In this document: positions 16,735-23,853 of the stretch, piece by piece | Layout: every line of letters begins with the position of its first letter | Position numbering within the stretch: position 1 is the stretch's first letter | Origin: JBBRVP01 sp038246785 | GTDB taxonomy: Bacteria > Actinomycetota > Actinomycetes > Jiangellales > Jiangellaceae | NCBI GenBank assembly: GCA_038246785.1 | Contig: JBBRVP010000039.1 | Coordinates: forward strand, 1 to 33,905 | Direction: 5' to 3' | DNA length: 33,905 nucleotides | Made by a program: the position numbers and the translations under genes | Notes under the pieces: generated by a model | What the model saw: only the letters and a program-made list of their open reading frames with translations | The model's database searches: none | Told to the model about the DNA's origin: nothing

Positions 16735-16971
16735 CCTGGCAGCGGTAGCGCCACATCTGGATGTAGCCGGCGTTGCCGGCGGCGGTGTCGTTCTGCGGGC
16801 AGGCGTCGATCGCGCCCATGCACAAGGCGCTGACTGACCCCACCGTCCGGGCCGTTCAGCGTGTCAAGTCGGAGCCGGGTAGTACTTGAACCAGGGAGCG
16901 GTGCCGACGCCCGGCCCGACGGCTCGCAGCAGCCAGCGACGAACCGCTCAGGCCGCCTGTGGACGAGCCGG
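16735..16971 (-). other. Intergenic stretch with possible minus-strand gene remnants
   Basis: No intact gene is supported. On the minus strand one frame reads ALCMGAIDACPQNDTAAGNA and continues with IQMWRYRCQVT (about 16735-16830). Another reads GVGTAPWFKYYPAPT and a stop (about 16877-16925). Both contain Cys, Trp, Tyr, Met and Gln at a density unlike shadow frames of this genome, so they may be remnants of a decayed gene. They have no start or ribosome binding site. Confidence 0.3.
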
Positions 16972-17511
16972 TCAGCGGCGCCCGCCGCCGAGCAGGCCGC
17001 CGAGCAGGTCACCGAGCCCGCCCGAGCCCCCGGCCCCGCCGAGGATGCCGCCGAGCACGCTGCCGAGCGGGTCCGAACCGCCGCCGGCCGCAGCGCCCGA
17101 GGCGGAAGCTCGCCCGCCGAGCTGCTTGGCGAGGTAGGACATCACGATCGGGGCGAGCATCGGCAGCAGCTTCTGCACCAGCCCGCTGCCACCACCGCCG
17201 CCCAGGCCGCCGAGCTGCTGCATGACCTGGTCCTGCTGGGCGCCGAAGACGTGACCGACGATCTTCTCGCCGTCGGCCGGGTCGACCTGCGTCACGTCGA
17301 CGCCACCCTCGATGAGCGACGGGTCGTGCTGTTCCGCGGCGCTGGCGAGGGAAGCTGCCCCCTGCGGGTCCTGGGCGTTGGCCTCCAGGCCGCCGAGCAG
17401 GGCCGGCAATGCCTGGCGCGTGGCCTGCTCGGCAGTGCTCGGGTCGACGCCCAGCCGCGCGGCGAGCTGGTCCATCGGGATCTGAGAAAAGATGTCGTCG
17501 TACGCGCTCAT
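16972..17511 (-). CDS. DUF937 domain protein
   Basis: The 179-residue product starts MSAYDDIFSQIPMDQLAARL and contains DPSTAEQATRQALPALLGGLEANA, the signature of DUF937 (YidB-like) proteins. A second family block, HVFGAQQDQVMQQLGGLGG, and a hydrophobic LVQKLLPMLAPIVMSYLAKQL helix follow. The last 50 residues are Gly/Leu/Ser-rich low complexity. DUF937 proteins are widespread and of unknown function. The ATG has a strong ribosome binding site (GAGGAGG on the minus strand, 17517-17523). It is divergent from the DGPF-sigma operon. Confidence 0.85.
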   Translation of the reverse strand: MSAYDDIFSQIPMDQLAARLGVDPSTAEQATRQALPALLGGLEANAQDPQGAASLASAAEQHDPSLIEGGVDVTQVDPADGEKIVGHVFGAQQDQVMQQLGGLGGGGGSGLVQKLLPMLAPIVMSYLAKQLGGRASASGAAAGGGSDPLGSVLGGILGGAGGSGGLGDLLGGLLGGGRR

Positions 17512-17626
17512 GCCTCGCCTCCTCGCAGCCCGCTGTCCGGTGCAGCGGTCGAGCCCGAGACTAGCCGTACCTCCGAGACACCATGGTCGACCGGCGTGGG
17601 CCGGTCCACAATTCAGGTGTCGCGGC

Positions 17627-17656
17627 TGTCGATGCGGCGCTGACCCGTTCGTCGTC
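17627..17656 (+). promoter_or_regulatory. Candidate ECF42-type promoter
   Basis: TGTCGA (17627-17632), a 17-base spacer and CGTCGTC (17650-17656) lie 50 bp upstream of the DGPF gene. From memory, ECF42 sigma factors recognise TGTCGA at -35 and a CGTC-like -10, so this may be the self-recognised promoter of the operon. The match was made by eye. Confidence 0.45.
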
Positions 17657-17705
17657 AAGGCGACGGGGCACGCAGGGGCGGTCCCACGAAGCCAAGGAGG
17701 CCCGC

Positions 17706-18053
17706 ATGGCCGAGTACCTCATCCTCATCTACGAGAGCGAGGCGGACTACGGCACGCCCGACCCGGCCGTCTGGGAGCAGGTGATGCAGGCGCACGGACG
17801 CTTCGCCCAGCAGGTCACCGAGGCCGGCGGCAAGATCCTCGAGGGCAGGGCGTTGCAGCCGACGACGACGGCCACGACGATCCGCGGCGACGTCGTCACC
17901 GATGGGCCGTTCGTCGAGACCAAGGAGGCGCTCGGCGGCTTCTACCTCGTCGAGGCCGCCGACCTGGACCAGGCGTTGCAGTTCGGCAGGCTCTGCCCAG
18001 CGCCGTACGGCGGCGTCGAGGTCCGTCCGATCATGGACACCTCCGGCGGGTGA
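17706..18053 (+). CDS. YCII-related DGPF-domain protein, partner of ECF42 sigma factor
   Basis: The 115-residue product has the YCII fold (dimeric alpha/beta barrel). It shows MAEYLILIYESEADY at the N-terminus and TDGPFVETKEALGGFYLVEA around residues 62-81, which includes the DGPF motif that names this subgroup. The C-terminal PYGGVEVRPIM is also typical. DGPF genes are consistently encoded beside ECF42 sigma factors and are reported members of their regulons; their biochemical role is unclear. The ATG follows a strong ribosome binding site (AAGGAGG, 17694-17700), and the stop overlaps the sigma GTG as GTGA. Confidence 0.9.
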   Translation: MAEYLILIYESEADYGTPDPAVWEQVMQAHGRFAQQVTEAGGKILEGRALQPTTTATTIRGDVVTDGPFVETKEALGGFYLVEAADLDQALQFGRLCPAPYGGVEVRPIMDTSGG

Positions 18054-19336
18054 GCGAGCCACCCGAGGGTGAGGGTGCCGCGACCGACGTACGCGGCGCC
18101 CTCGCCGAGGCCTACCGCCGGGAGTGGGCGCTCGTGCTGTCCGCCACGGCGCGGGTCACCAGGGATCTCGACCTCGCCGAGGACTGCACGGCGGATGCGT
18201 ATGCGGCGGCGTTCGACGCCTGGCTGCGCGACGGCATCCCGACCCGGCCGGGCGCCTGGCTGACCACCACGGCGCGGAGGCGCGCCCTCGACGCGCTCCG
18301 CCGCGAGCAGGTTCTGCGCCGCAAGCTGCCGCTGCTCGTCGTGCCTGACGACGCGGACGGATCCTCTGGGGACGACGGCGCGGACGGCGCGGCGGATCCC
18401 AGTGCCATCCCCGACGACCGGCTCCGCCTCGTCTTCACCTGCTGCCACCCCGCGCTCGCCCGGGAGGCGCAGGTCGCGCTCACCCTGCGGCTGCTGTGCG
18501 GGCTGGCCACCGCCGAGATCGCCGAGGCGTTCCTCGTGAGCGAGCCCACCATGGCCGCCCGGGTCACCCGAGCCAAGAAGAAGATCGCGGCAGCCCGCAT
18601 CCCGTACCGCGTCCCCGCGACCGCCGAGCTGCCGGACCGGCTCGACGCGGTACTCACCGTCGTGCACCTGCTCTTCACGACCGGGCACGCGGCGCCGACG
18701 GGGCGGGAGCTCGTCCGGACCGATCTCGTCGAGCGCGCGATCGGGCTCGCCCGCGTCCTGCGGCAGCTCATGCCCGACGAGCGCGAGGTACGCGGGCTGC
18801 TCGCCCTCATGCTGCTCACCGATGCCCGCCGGGACACGCGCACCGACGCGGCCGGGCGGCTCGTCCTGCTCGCGGACCAGGACCGCTCCCGGTGGGACGG
18901 CACCGCGATCGACGAGGGACGGGCGCTCGTCCTGGATGCACTTCGCGGCGGGCGTCCCGGCCGCTTCATGCTGCAGGCCGCCATCGCGGCGCTGCACGCG
19001 GAGGCGGCGACGTACGAGGCCACGGACTGGCGCCAGATCCGCGACCTCTACGACCTGCTGCTCGCCGCGTGGCCCTCCCCGGTGGTCGCCCTCAACCGCG
19101 CCGTCGCCGTCGCGATGGTCGACGGTGCGGACGCCGGGCTCGCGGAGGTGACGGCGCTGGAGGCCGACCCCCGGCTCGTCGGGTACCGCTACCTGGCCGC
19201 CACCAAGGCCGACCTGCTGCGCCGGTTGGGGCGCGACGACGAGGCTGCCCGCGCCTACCGGCGGGCGCTGGACACGGCCGACAACGCCGCCGAGCGCGAC
19301 TTCCTGTCCCGTCGGCTCGTCGAGGTCGGCGGCTGA
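18050..19336 (+). CDS. ECF42-group RNA polymerase sigma factor with long C-terminal extension
   Basis: The 428-residue product has sigma region 2 at about 15-80 (EDCTADAYAAAFDAWLRDG) and region 4 at about 125-185 (RLVFTCCHPALAREAQVALT, then the HTH TAEIAEAFLVSEPTMAARVT). A long C-terminal extension follows, with the DUF6596 segment (LLFTTGHAAPTGRELVRTDL) and TPR-like helices ending in AARAYRRALDTADNAAERDF. This is the ECF42 layout, in which the extension is thought to replace an anti-sigma factor; none is seen nearby. FTCCHPAL is a hallmark. The GTG at 18050 overlaps the DGPF stop, so the two are coupled. A hairpin 50 bp after the stop may terminate the operon. Confidence 0.92.
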   Translation: MSEPPEGEGAATDVRGALAEAYRREWALVLSATARVTRDLDLAEDCTADAYAAAFDAWLRDGIPTRPGAWLTTTARRRALDALRREQVLRRKLPLLVVPDDADGSSGDDGADGAADPSAIPDDRLRLVFTCCHPALAREAQVALTLRLLCGLATAEIAEAFLVSEPTMAARVTRAKKKIAAARIPYRVPATAELPDRLDAVLTVVHLLFTTGHAAPTGRELVRTDLVERAIGLARVLRQLMPDEREVRGLLALMLLTDARRDTRTDAAGRLVLLADQDRSRWDGTAIDEGRALVLDALRGGRPGRFMLQAAIAALHAEAATYEATDWRQIRDLYDLLLAAWPSPVVALNRAVAVAMVDGADAGLAEVTALEADPRLVGYRYLAATKADLLRRLGRDDEAARAYRRALDTADNAAERDFLSRRLVEVGG

Positions 19337-19386
19337 CGGCGTACGCGCCGAGCCCGCGCCACCTTCCACGGGCGGCTGCCCGGCGA

Positions 19387-19428
19387 GGCTCGAGGACCCG
19401 TCGATCGGGGACAACGGGTCCTCGAGCC
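19387..19428 (+). terminator. Perfect 14-bp stem hairpin after the sigma gene
   Basis: GGCTCGAGGACCCG (19387-19400) pairs perfectly with CGGGTCCTCGAGCC (19415-19428) around a 14-base loop, 50 bp after the sigma factor stop. There is no U tract. It most likely ends the DGPF-sigma operon. The rest of 19337-19636 shows no supported gene; a frame open from 19475 merges with DUF5302 but has no ribosome binding site. Confidence 0.6.
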
Positions 19429-19636
19429 AGGAGGAGGCTAAGCCCGTGGGCCAAGCGGCGCGGATCCCAACCCGGTGACAGTGACCGAACGGATGACCCT
19501 GCCTCCTCCGTTCGCCGCGTCGGCGATCCCGCTCGCCGCGGACCGGCCGTTCCTGCCAGGCTGGGACCGGCACGGACCCGGGATGACCACAACACGACCC
19601 CTCGACCCAGCACTGGCGCCCGCCCAGGAGGCCCGC

Positions 19637-19822
19637 ATGGCACGCCCGCAGAAGAACTCTGGCGACGACGACGTCCGGACCCGCATGAAGGAAGCGTTGG
19701 AACGCAAGAACCAGGCGCCGCAAGACACCCACGGCTCCGGCCCGGGCGGCGAGAGCGCCGCGCACGGGGCGCACGGCCCGGTGAAGATGCAGCGGCAGTT
19801 CCGCCGCAAGAGCGGCGGTTGA
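19637..19822 (+). CDS. DUF5302 small protein
   Basis: The 61-residue, charged, probably disordered protein has DDDVRTRMKEALERKNQ followed by a Gly/His stretch (SAAHGAHGPVK) and the terminal QFRRKSGG. This acidic-helix, HGAHGP, FRRKSG arrangement is the DUF5302 pattern of actinobacteria; the function is unknown. The ATG at 19637 was chosen because of the adjacent ribosome binding site (CAGGAGG, 19625-19631). The in-frame GTG at 19475 would add 54 residues with no ribosome binding site. Confidence 0.85.
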   Translation: MARPQKNSGDDDVRTRMKEALERKNQAPQDTHGSGPGGESAAHGAHGPVKMQRQFRRKSGG

Positions 19823-19847
19823 GCCGGGCGAGTCGCCTGGTCGTCGG

Positions 19848-19853
19848 TAGGCT
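19848..19853 (+). promoter_or_regulatory. Candidate -10 element of a leaderless transcript (PHP gene)
   Basis: TAGGCT lies nine bases before the GTG at 19863 and no ribosome binding site is present. The same hexamer precedes the GTG of the exonuclease III gene on the other strand. Confidence 0.3.
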
Positions 19854-19862
19854 CAGCGGACC

Positions 19863-20978
19863 GTGGGGGAGCTCCGGCGGTCGCGCCTGCGTGACGGCGT
19901 GGCGCTGCTGCACGCTGACCTGCACAACCACACCCAGCTCTCCGACGGAGACGGCGACCCGGAGCGGGCGTTCGAGCTGATCCGCGCCGCCGGCCTCGAC
20001 GTGGCCGCGATCACCGACCACGCCTCCATCCCCGAGCACCACGTGCCCCACCTCGATCCTGGCGACTACCCGCACGCCGAGGCCTTCCGGATCGCTCACC
20101 TCCCGCCGCGGAGCATCGAAGCCACTGCGTGGGAGACCACCGCGCGGATCGCCGACGCGGCCGACCGGCCGGGTGAGTTCACCGCGCTGCGCGGTTTCGA
20201 GTGGACCGAGCCGTACGTCGGCCACGCCAACGTCTGGTTCAGCGACGGCTTCCGTGACGTGCACACACCTGGCCGGATGAGCGGCCTGCACGACTGGCTG
20301 CTCGACACCGAGCCGACGGCGCTGTTCGGCTACAACCACCCCGGACGAGAGGGCGGCCGCTTCGGCGACTTCGTGCACGACGAGCGGCTCGGACCGCGGA
20401 TGGTCGCGTTCGAGATCTTCAACCGCTACGACGACTATGTCCTCCTCGGCGACGGCTCGCCGCTCGTCGACTGCCTCGCGACCGGGTGGCGGCCCGGGCT
20501 CGTCGGGGTCAGCGACGAGCACGGCCGCTCCTTCGGGCTGGCCGGCAAGGGGCGCACGGGGATCTGGGCGGCCGAGCACTCGCGGGCCGGGGTGCGCGCT
20601 GCGCTCGCGGCGCGTGCGACATACGCGACCCGCGAGGTCGGCCTTGTCCTGGACGCCCTGCTCGGCGGTCGACCGGCCGGAGGCGAGGCCCCCGCGGAGG
20701 ACACGGCCGAGCTGGCGGTCGACCTGCGCGCCGAGGGGCACCTGTCCGGGCGCGAGGTCCGGCTGGAGGTGCTGGCGCCCGACCCGTACGCCTTGCCCGT
20801 CGTCGTCGCCGAGTTGCCGGCGACCGTCGGCAAGGTCACGACCGGGCCGGTCCGGCTGTCCGCGGCGCCGTGGCACCTGCTGCGGGTAGCCGACCCGGCT
20901 CGCGTGGAGCGTCGAGGATCACATCGGGCCTTGGCGTACGCGAGCCCGTGGTGGACGCCGAGCCCCCGGCGCGCATGA
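19863..20978 (+). CDS. PHP-domain metal-dependent phosphoesterase
   Basis: The 371-residue product has the PHP fold, a metal-binding TIM-like barrel seen in histidinol phosphatases, polymerase-associated proofreaders and many small-molecule phosphoesterases. Metal ligands are visible in the expected order: DLHNHTQLSDGDGD with His21 and His23, ITDHAS, GFEWTE, GYNHPGR, FEIFN and GVSDEHG. The C-terminal 90 residues form a beta-rich extension of unknown role. DUF3604-like standalone PHP enzymes are the closest class; the substrate is not known. The GTG is apparently leaderless. It is followed 27 bp later by the aldo/keto reductase. Confidence 0.8.
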   Translation: MGELRRSRLRDGVALLHADLHNHTQLSDGDGDPERAFELIRAAGLDVAAITDHASIPEHHVPHLDPGDYPHAEAFRIAHLPPRSIEATAWETTARIADAADRPGEFTALRGFEWTEPYVGHANVWFSDGFRDVHTPGRMSGLHDWLLDTEPTALFGYNHPGREGGRFGDFVHDERLGPRMVAFEIFNRYDDYVLLGDGSPLVDCLATGWRPGLVGVSDEHGRSFGLAGKGRTGIWAAEHSRAGVRAALAARATYATREVGLVLDALLGGRPAGGEAPAEDTAELAVDLRAEGHLSGREVRLEVLAPDPYALPVVVAELPATVGKVTTGPVRLSAAPWHLLRVADPARVERRGSHRALAYASPWWTPSPRRA

Positions 20979-21005
20979 TGCGTCGAGGTCGGGGAGGCTG
21001 AGCGC

Positions 21006-21989
21006 ATGCGATACCTCGATGTGGACACCCGCAAGCGCATCTCTGCCATCGGACTGGGCACGTGGCAGTTCGGCTCGCGCGAGTGGGGGTACGGCGACGC
21101 GTACGCCGGTGGCGTCGCTGACCGCATCGTGGCCCGGGCGCTGGAGCTCGGCATCACGCTCTTCGACTCCGCGGAGGCCTACGGTTGGGGGCGCAGCGAG
21201 CGCATCCTCGGCGCCGCGCTGCGGGCGGCCGACGCTGACCTCGACGAATCGGTCGTGGTGGCGACCAAGATCCTACCGGCCCTGCCGATATCGGCCGTGG
21301 TGCAGCAGCGTGGGCTTGCCTCCGCGCGGCGATTGGGGGTGCGCACGATCGACCTGTATCAGGTGCACGGGCCGAACCCCGTCGTGCGCGACGGGACGAC
21401 GATGCGCGGCATGGCCGCCTTGCAGGAGGTCGGCCTCGTCGAGGAGGTCGGGGTCAGCAACTACCCGCTGGCGCGCTGGCAGCAGGCCCAGGCGGCGCTC
21501 GGCGCTCGCGTGCTGAGCAACCAGGTGCAGTACAACGTCGTCCATCGCGACCCGGACGACGACCTGGTGCCGTGGGCGCGTGAGCACCGGCGTGCGGTCA
21601 TCGCGTGGAGCCCGCTGGCGCAGGGCCTCCTGTCCGGCCGCTACACCCGCGAGCACCGGCCGCGCAACCGCGTCCGCGCCGCGAACCCGCTGTTCCTGGC
21701 CGACAGCCTGGACGCGGCCCAGCCGCTGCTCGACACGCTGCGCGAGGTCGCCGACGCGCACGACGCGACGTCGGCGCAGGTGGCGCTGGCCTGGGTGCTC
21801 CGCCACCCGCACGTCGCGGCGATCCCCGGCGCGTCGAGCGTCGAACAGGTCGAGCACAACGCGGCCGCGGCCGACCTCGCCCTCGCTGACGACGAGGTGG
21901 CGGCACTCACCGCCTCGGCGAAGGCCTTCCACCCCGTGTCGGGCGTCCGCGCGGTCGCCGGCATGCTCCGCGCGCGCCTCCCGGGCTGA
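21006..21989 (+). CDS. Aldo/keto reductase
   Basis: The 327-residue NADPH-dependent oxidoreductase keeps the complete catalytic tetrad: Asp54 (LFDSAEAYGWGRSE), Tyr59, Lys87 (VATKI) and His120 (YQVHGP). GVSNYPLARWQQ and QVQYNVVHRD line the pocket, WSPLAQGLLSG is the beta-7 signature, and IPGASSVEQVEHN is the NADP-binding C-terminal segment. Length is usual for the YdhF/Tas-like branch. The substrate is unknown. The ATG has a good ribosome binding site (GGGGAGG, 20992-20998). A large hairpin lies 17 bp after the stop. Confidence 0.9.
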   Translation: MRYLDVDTRKRISAIGLGTWQFGSREWGYGDAYAGGVADRIVARALELGITLFDSAEAYGWGRSERILGAALRAADADLDESVVVATKILPALPISAVVQQRGLASARRLGVRTIDLYQVHGPNPVVRDGTTMRGMAALQEVGLVEEVGVSNYPLARWQQAQAALGARVLSNQVQYNVVHRDPDDDLVPWAREHRRAVIAWSPLAQGLLSGRYTREHRPRNRVRAANPLFLADSLDAAQPLLDTLREVADAHDATSAQVALAWVLRHPHVAAIPGASSVEQVEHNAAAADLALADDEVAALTASAKAFHPVSGVRAVAGMLRARLPG

Positions 21990-22006
21990 ACCCAAGCGCG
22001 TCTCAT

Positions 22007-22088
22007 TACACATTTGGGGCTCCTGCTACGGCGGTGGCTCATGTGGCAGCACCACAGCCACTGCAGACCCAGTGACCCCAAATGTGTA
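22007..22088. terminator. 82-bp inverted-repeat element with AT-rich 13-bp arms
   Basis: TACACATTTGGGG (22007-22019) and CCCCAAATGTGTA (22076-22088) are perfect inverted repeats. A second, imperfect pair (GCGGTGGCT near 22031 and AGCCACTGC) and a small inner hairpin (GTGG/CCAC) lie inside. It sits between convergent genes, so it may terminate both. Its low GC relative to its surroundings and its nested design would also fit a small non-autonomous mobile element. The remainder to 22165 holds three tandem 10-bp copies of YARGGGCGGC (22121-22150). Confidence 0.55.
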
Positions 22089-22165
22089 GGGGAACGTGGG
22101 AAGGAGCGGCCATGGGACGGCACGGGCGGCCAGGGGCGGCTAGGGGCGGCGCCTTCTGGGCGCGT

Positions 22166-22576
22166 CTAGGGCGCGGGGGCGGTCGCCCGCTGCTGGAGCA
22201 CGGCGAGCAGCGCCTCGCCGTACGCCTGCTCGGCGGAGGCCGCCTCGTACGCCGTCCCGTCAGCCAGCCCCACCTGCCAGCCGGCAGCCTCCTTGAGCAG
22301 CGCGACGAGGCGCTCGCCGAGCTCCTCGCGCAGCGCGGTCTCTGAGGGCAGCCACAGCGCCTGCTGCTGCTCGACGCTGTCCAGCGCCCACTCGACGGTC
22401 CCGTTGAAGCCGAGGACCCTTCCGTGCGGGAAATCGTGGACGTCGATGGTCATGTCGGCGAGGACGAAGACCTCGTCGTCCATGTCGCGGTCGACGATGA
22501 CGAACGCATCGCCCCGGCGGGGCTGCCAGCGCAGCCCGGCGTCGCGCAGGCGACGCGCGAGGTCGACGGGGATCAC
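22166..22576 (-). CDS. Short conserved actinobacterial protein often labelled CpaE-like
   Basis: The 136-residue soluble protein begins with a GTG and reads IPVDLARRLRDAGLRWQP, then DRDMDDEVFVLADMTIDVHD and GFNGTVEWALDSVEQQQALW. It is a compact family common in actinobacteria and frequently annotated 'pilus assembly protein CpaE', but it has no ATPase or receiver domain, so that name is not supported. The C-terminal AEQAYGEALLAVLQ is typical. No ribosome binding site is present; a CACAAT hexamer six bases upstream suggests leaderless initiation. It lies 38 bp downstream of the DUF3037 gene on the same strand. Confidence 0.75.
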   Translation of the reverse strand: MIPVDLARRLRDAGLRWQPRRGDAFVIVDRDMDDEVFVLADMTIDVHDFPHGRVLGFNGTVEWALDSVEQQQALWLPSETALREELGERLVALLKEAAGWQVGLADGTAYEAASAEQAYGEALLAVLQQRATAPAP

Positions 22577-22582
22577 CGACCC

Positions 22583-22588
22583 ATTGTG
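22583..22588 (-). promoter_or_regulatory. Candidate -10 element of a leaderless transcript (CpaE-like gene)
   Basis: CACAAT on the minus strand is followed by six bases and then the GTG at 22576. It lies in the 38-bp gap after the DUF3037 gene, so the CpaE-like gene may have its own promoter. Confidence 0.3.
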
Positions 22589-22614
22589 CGGGCAGGGTGC
22601 GGGCCGTGCGCGAG

Positions 22615-22995
22615 TCAGCGCACGAGCAGGTCCAGCAGCCGGGAGACCTCGGCTGCGGCGTCGTCGGTCATGCCGGTGTGGACGGCGGAGGCGCGCACGA
22701 CCGTGCTGCGAGGGGCGACGAGCCAGCGGAAGCGCGCCCCCTTGGCCGTTGCGGCGGCCGGCCCCGCCGCCGGGTCGCCGGCGCACACCGCACACACCGC
22801 GTCGACGGCGGCGCGGACGGTGTCGATGTCGAGCCCGGCATCCAGCGCGCGCAGCCGGTTGTCGTCGATGTGGGCTCCGGCCGCCAGAACGTCCTGGTCC
22901 TGACACCACACGACGACGCCGACGTTGACGCATTCGCCACGGTCCGCGCGGGGTACTGCGCGAAGCAGCGCGTACTCGAACGGCACCCTGCTCAC
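22615..22995 (-). CDS. DUF3037 domain protein
   Basis: The 126-residue product matches DUF3037 throughout: FEYALLRAVPRADRGECVNV at the N-terminus, GVVVWCQDQDVL, RLRALDAGLDIDTVRA, and the C-terminal FRWLVAPRSTVVRASAVHTG and DDAAAEVSRLLDLLV. The family has no known activity. It is repeatedly found directly behind a short HipA-like kinase gene, as here, where its GTG overlaps the kinase stop (GTGA). Tight coupling suggests the two proteins work together, perhaps as kinase and partner or substrate; this is inference. Confidence 0.88.
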   Translation of the reverse strand: MSRVPFEYALLRAVPRADRGECVNVGVVVWCQDQDVLAAGAHIDDNRLRALDAGLDIDTVRAAVDAVCAVCAGDPAAGPAAATAKGARFRWLVAPRSTVVRASAVHTGMTDDAAAEVSRLLDLLVR

Positions 22996-23747
22996 GCCGC
23001 CGCCTCGGCCAGCCAGGCCCGCGCAGCCAGGCGCGCGAGCAGGTAGTCCCGGTAGGCCGGGCGAGGCGGCCCACCACCCGAAGGTTGTGCCAGCCAGCTG
23101 TCGGGCACCAGCTCGAGGACCTCGCCGAGCATGGACCCATCGACGAGGGCTCCCAGCTCGGCGTCTGCGGCCGGCAGCCCCGCCGCGAAGCCGGCGAGGG
23201 CGTGCTCGCTGTGGTCGTAGACCCGCGCGGCCCATGCTGACCGCTCCGGCCACCCGTGCTGGAAGAGCAGGGTGGCACCGTGATCGATGAGCCACATCCG
23301 GCGGTGCCACACGAGCAGATTGGGGTTGCGCCAGGAGCGGTCGACGTTCCCGACGAACCCGTCGAGCCAGAGCACCCGCGCTGCCTCCTCCGCCGCCGGG
23401 CGCCAGGCCATGCCGTCGTAGCCGAGCGAGCCGGGCAGGAAGTCGACGCCGAGGTTGAGCCCGGCACTCGCGGTCAGCAGGTCCTGCACCTCCTCGTCGG
23501 GCTCGCGGCGCCCGATCTCGGGGTCCAGCTCGACGAGGACGAGGTCAGGCACCCGTAGCCCGAGCCGGCGGGCGAGCTCGCCGGTCACGATCTCCGCCGC
23601 GAGTGCCGCCGGTCCCTGGCCGGCACCGCGGAACTTCACGACGTACGTGCCGTCGTCGTCGGCCTCGACCAGGCCGGGCAGCGAGCCGCCCTCGCGCAGC
23701 GGCGTCACGTACCGCGTCGCCTCGACGGTGGGGAGCACGGTGGGCAC
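22992..23747 (-). CDS. HipA-family kinase-like protein (short form)
   Basis: The 251-residue protein has a HipA-like kinase core without the N-terminal subdomain of full-length HipA (about 440 residues in E. coli). It shows a nucleotide-binding Lys38 in YVVKFRGAGQG, the catalytic loop NVDRSWRNPNLL with Asp136, and the metal-binding LIDHGATLL with Asp155. Full HipA phosphorylates a glutamyl-tRNA synthetase and is held by HipB; no HipB-like antitoxin is seen here. It is instead coupled to DUF3037. Starts at GTG 23747 or GTG 23738 are both possible; the latter sits seven bases after a TACCGT -10-like hexamer. Confidence 0.82.
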   Translation of the reverse strand: MPTVLPTVEATRYVTPLREGGSLPGLVEADDDGTYVVKFRGAGQGPAALAAEIVTGELARRLGLRVPDLVLVELDPEIGRREPDEEVQDLLTASAGLNLGVDFLPGSLGYDGMAWRPAAEEAARVLWLDGFVGNVDRSWRNPNLLVWHRRMWLIDHGATLLFQHGWPERSAWAARVYDHSEHALAGFAAGLPAADAELGALVDGSMLGEVLELVPDSWLAQPSGGGPPRPAYRDYLLARLAARAWLAEAAA

Positions 23748-23853
23748 GGTAGCGACCACCCGCGACTCGGTCGCCCCCAATCCGCGCCGTCGCCGGCTCC
23801 GAATACAGGGGGAGAGGCGGGAGAGACCCGCCGGTGACGGAAGGACCGACTCC

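Noticed and set aside
19475..19636. 54-residue N-terminal extension of the DUF5302 protein
   Set aside because: There is no ribosome binding site at the GTG, the sequence is Pro-rich, and a strong site sits just before the ATG at 19637.
22112..22345. Plus-strand frame with an AAGGAG site upstream (MGRHGRPGAARGG...)
   Set aside because: Most of it is antisense to the CpaE-like gene, and its N-terminus comes from a 10-bp tandem repeat. Composition is shadow-like.
22992..23747. Classical HipBA toxin-antitoxin module
   Set aside because: There is no HipB-type HTH gene on either side, and the kinase lacks the N-terminal HipA subdomain. The neighbour is DUF3037.
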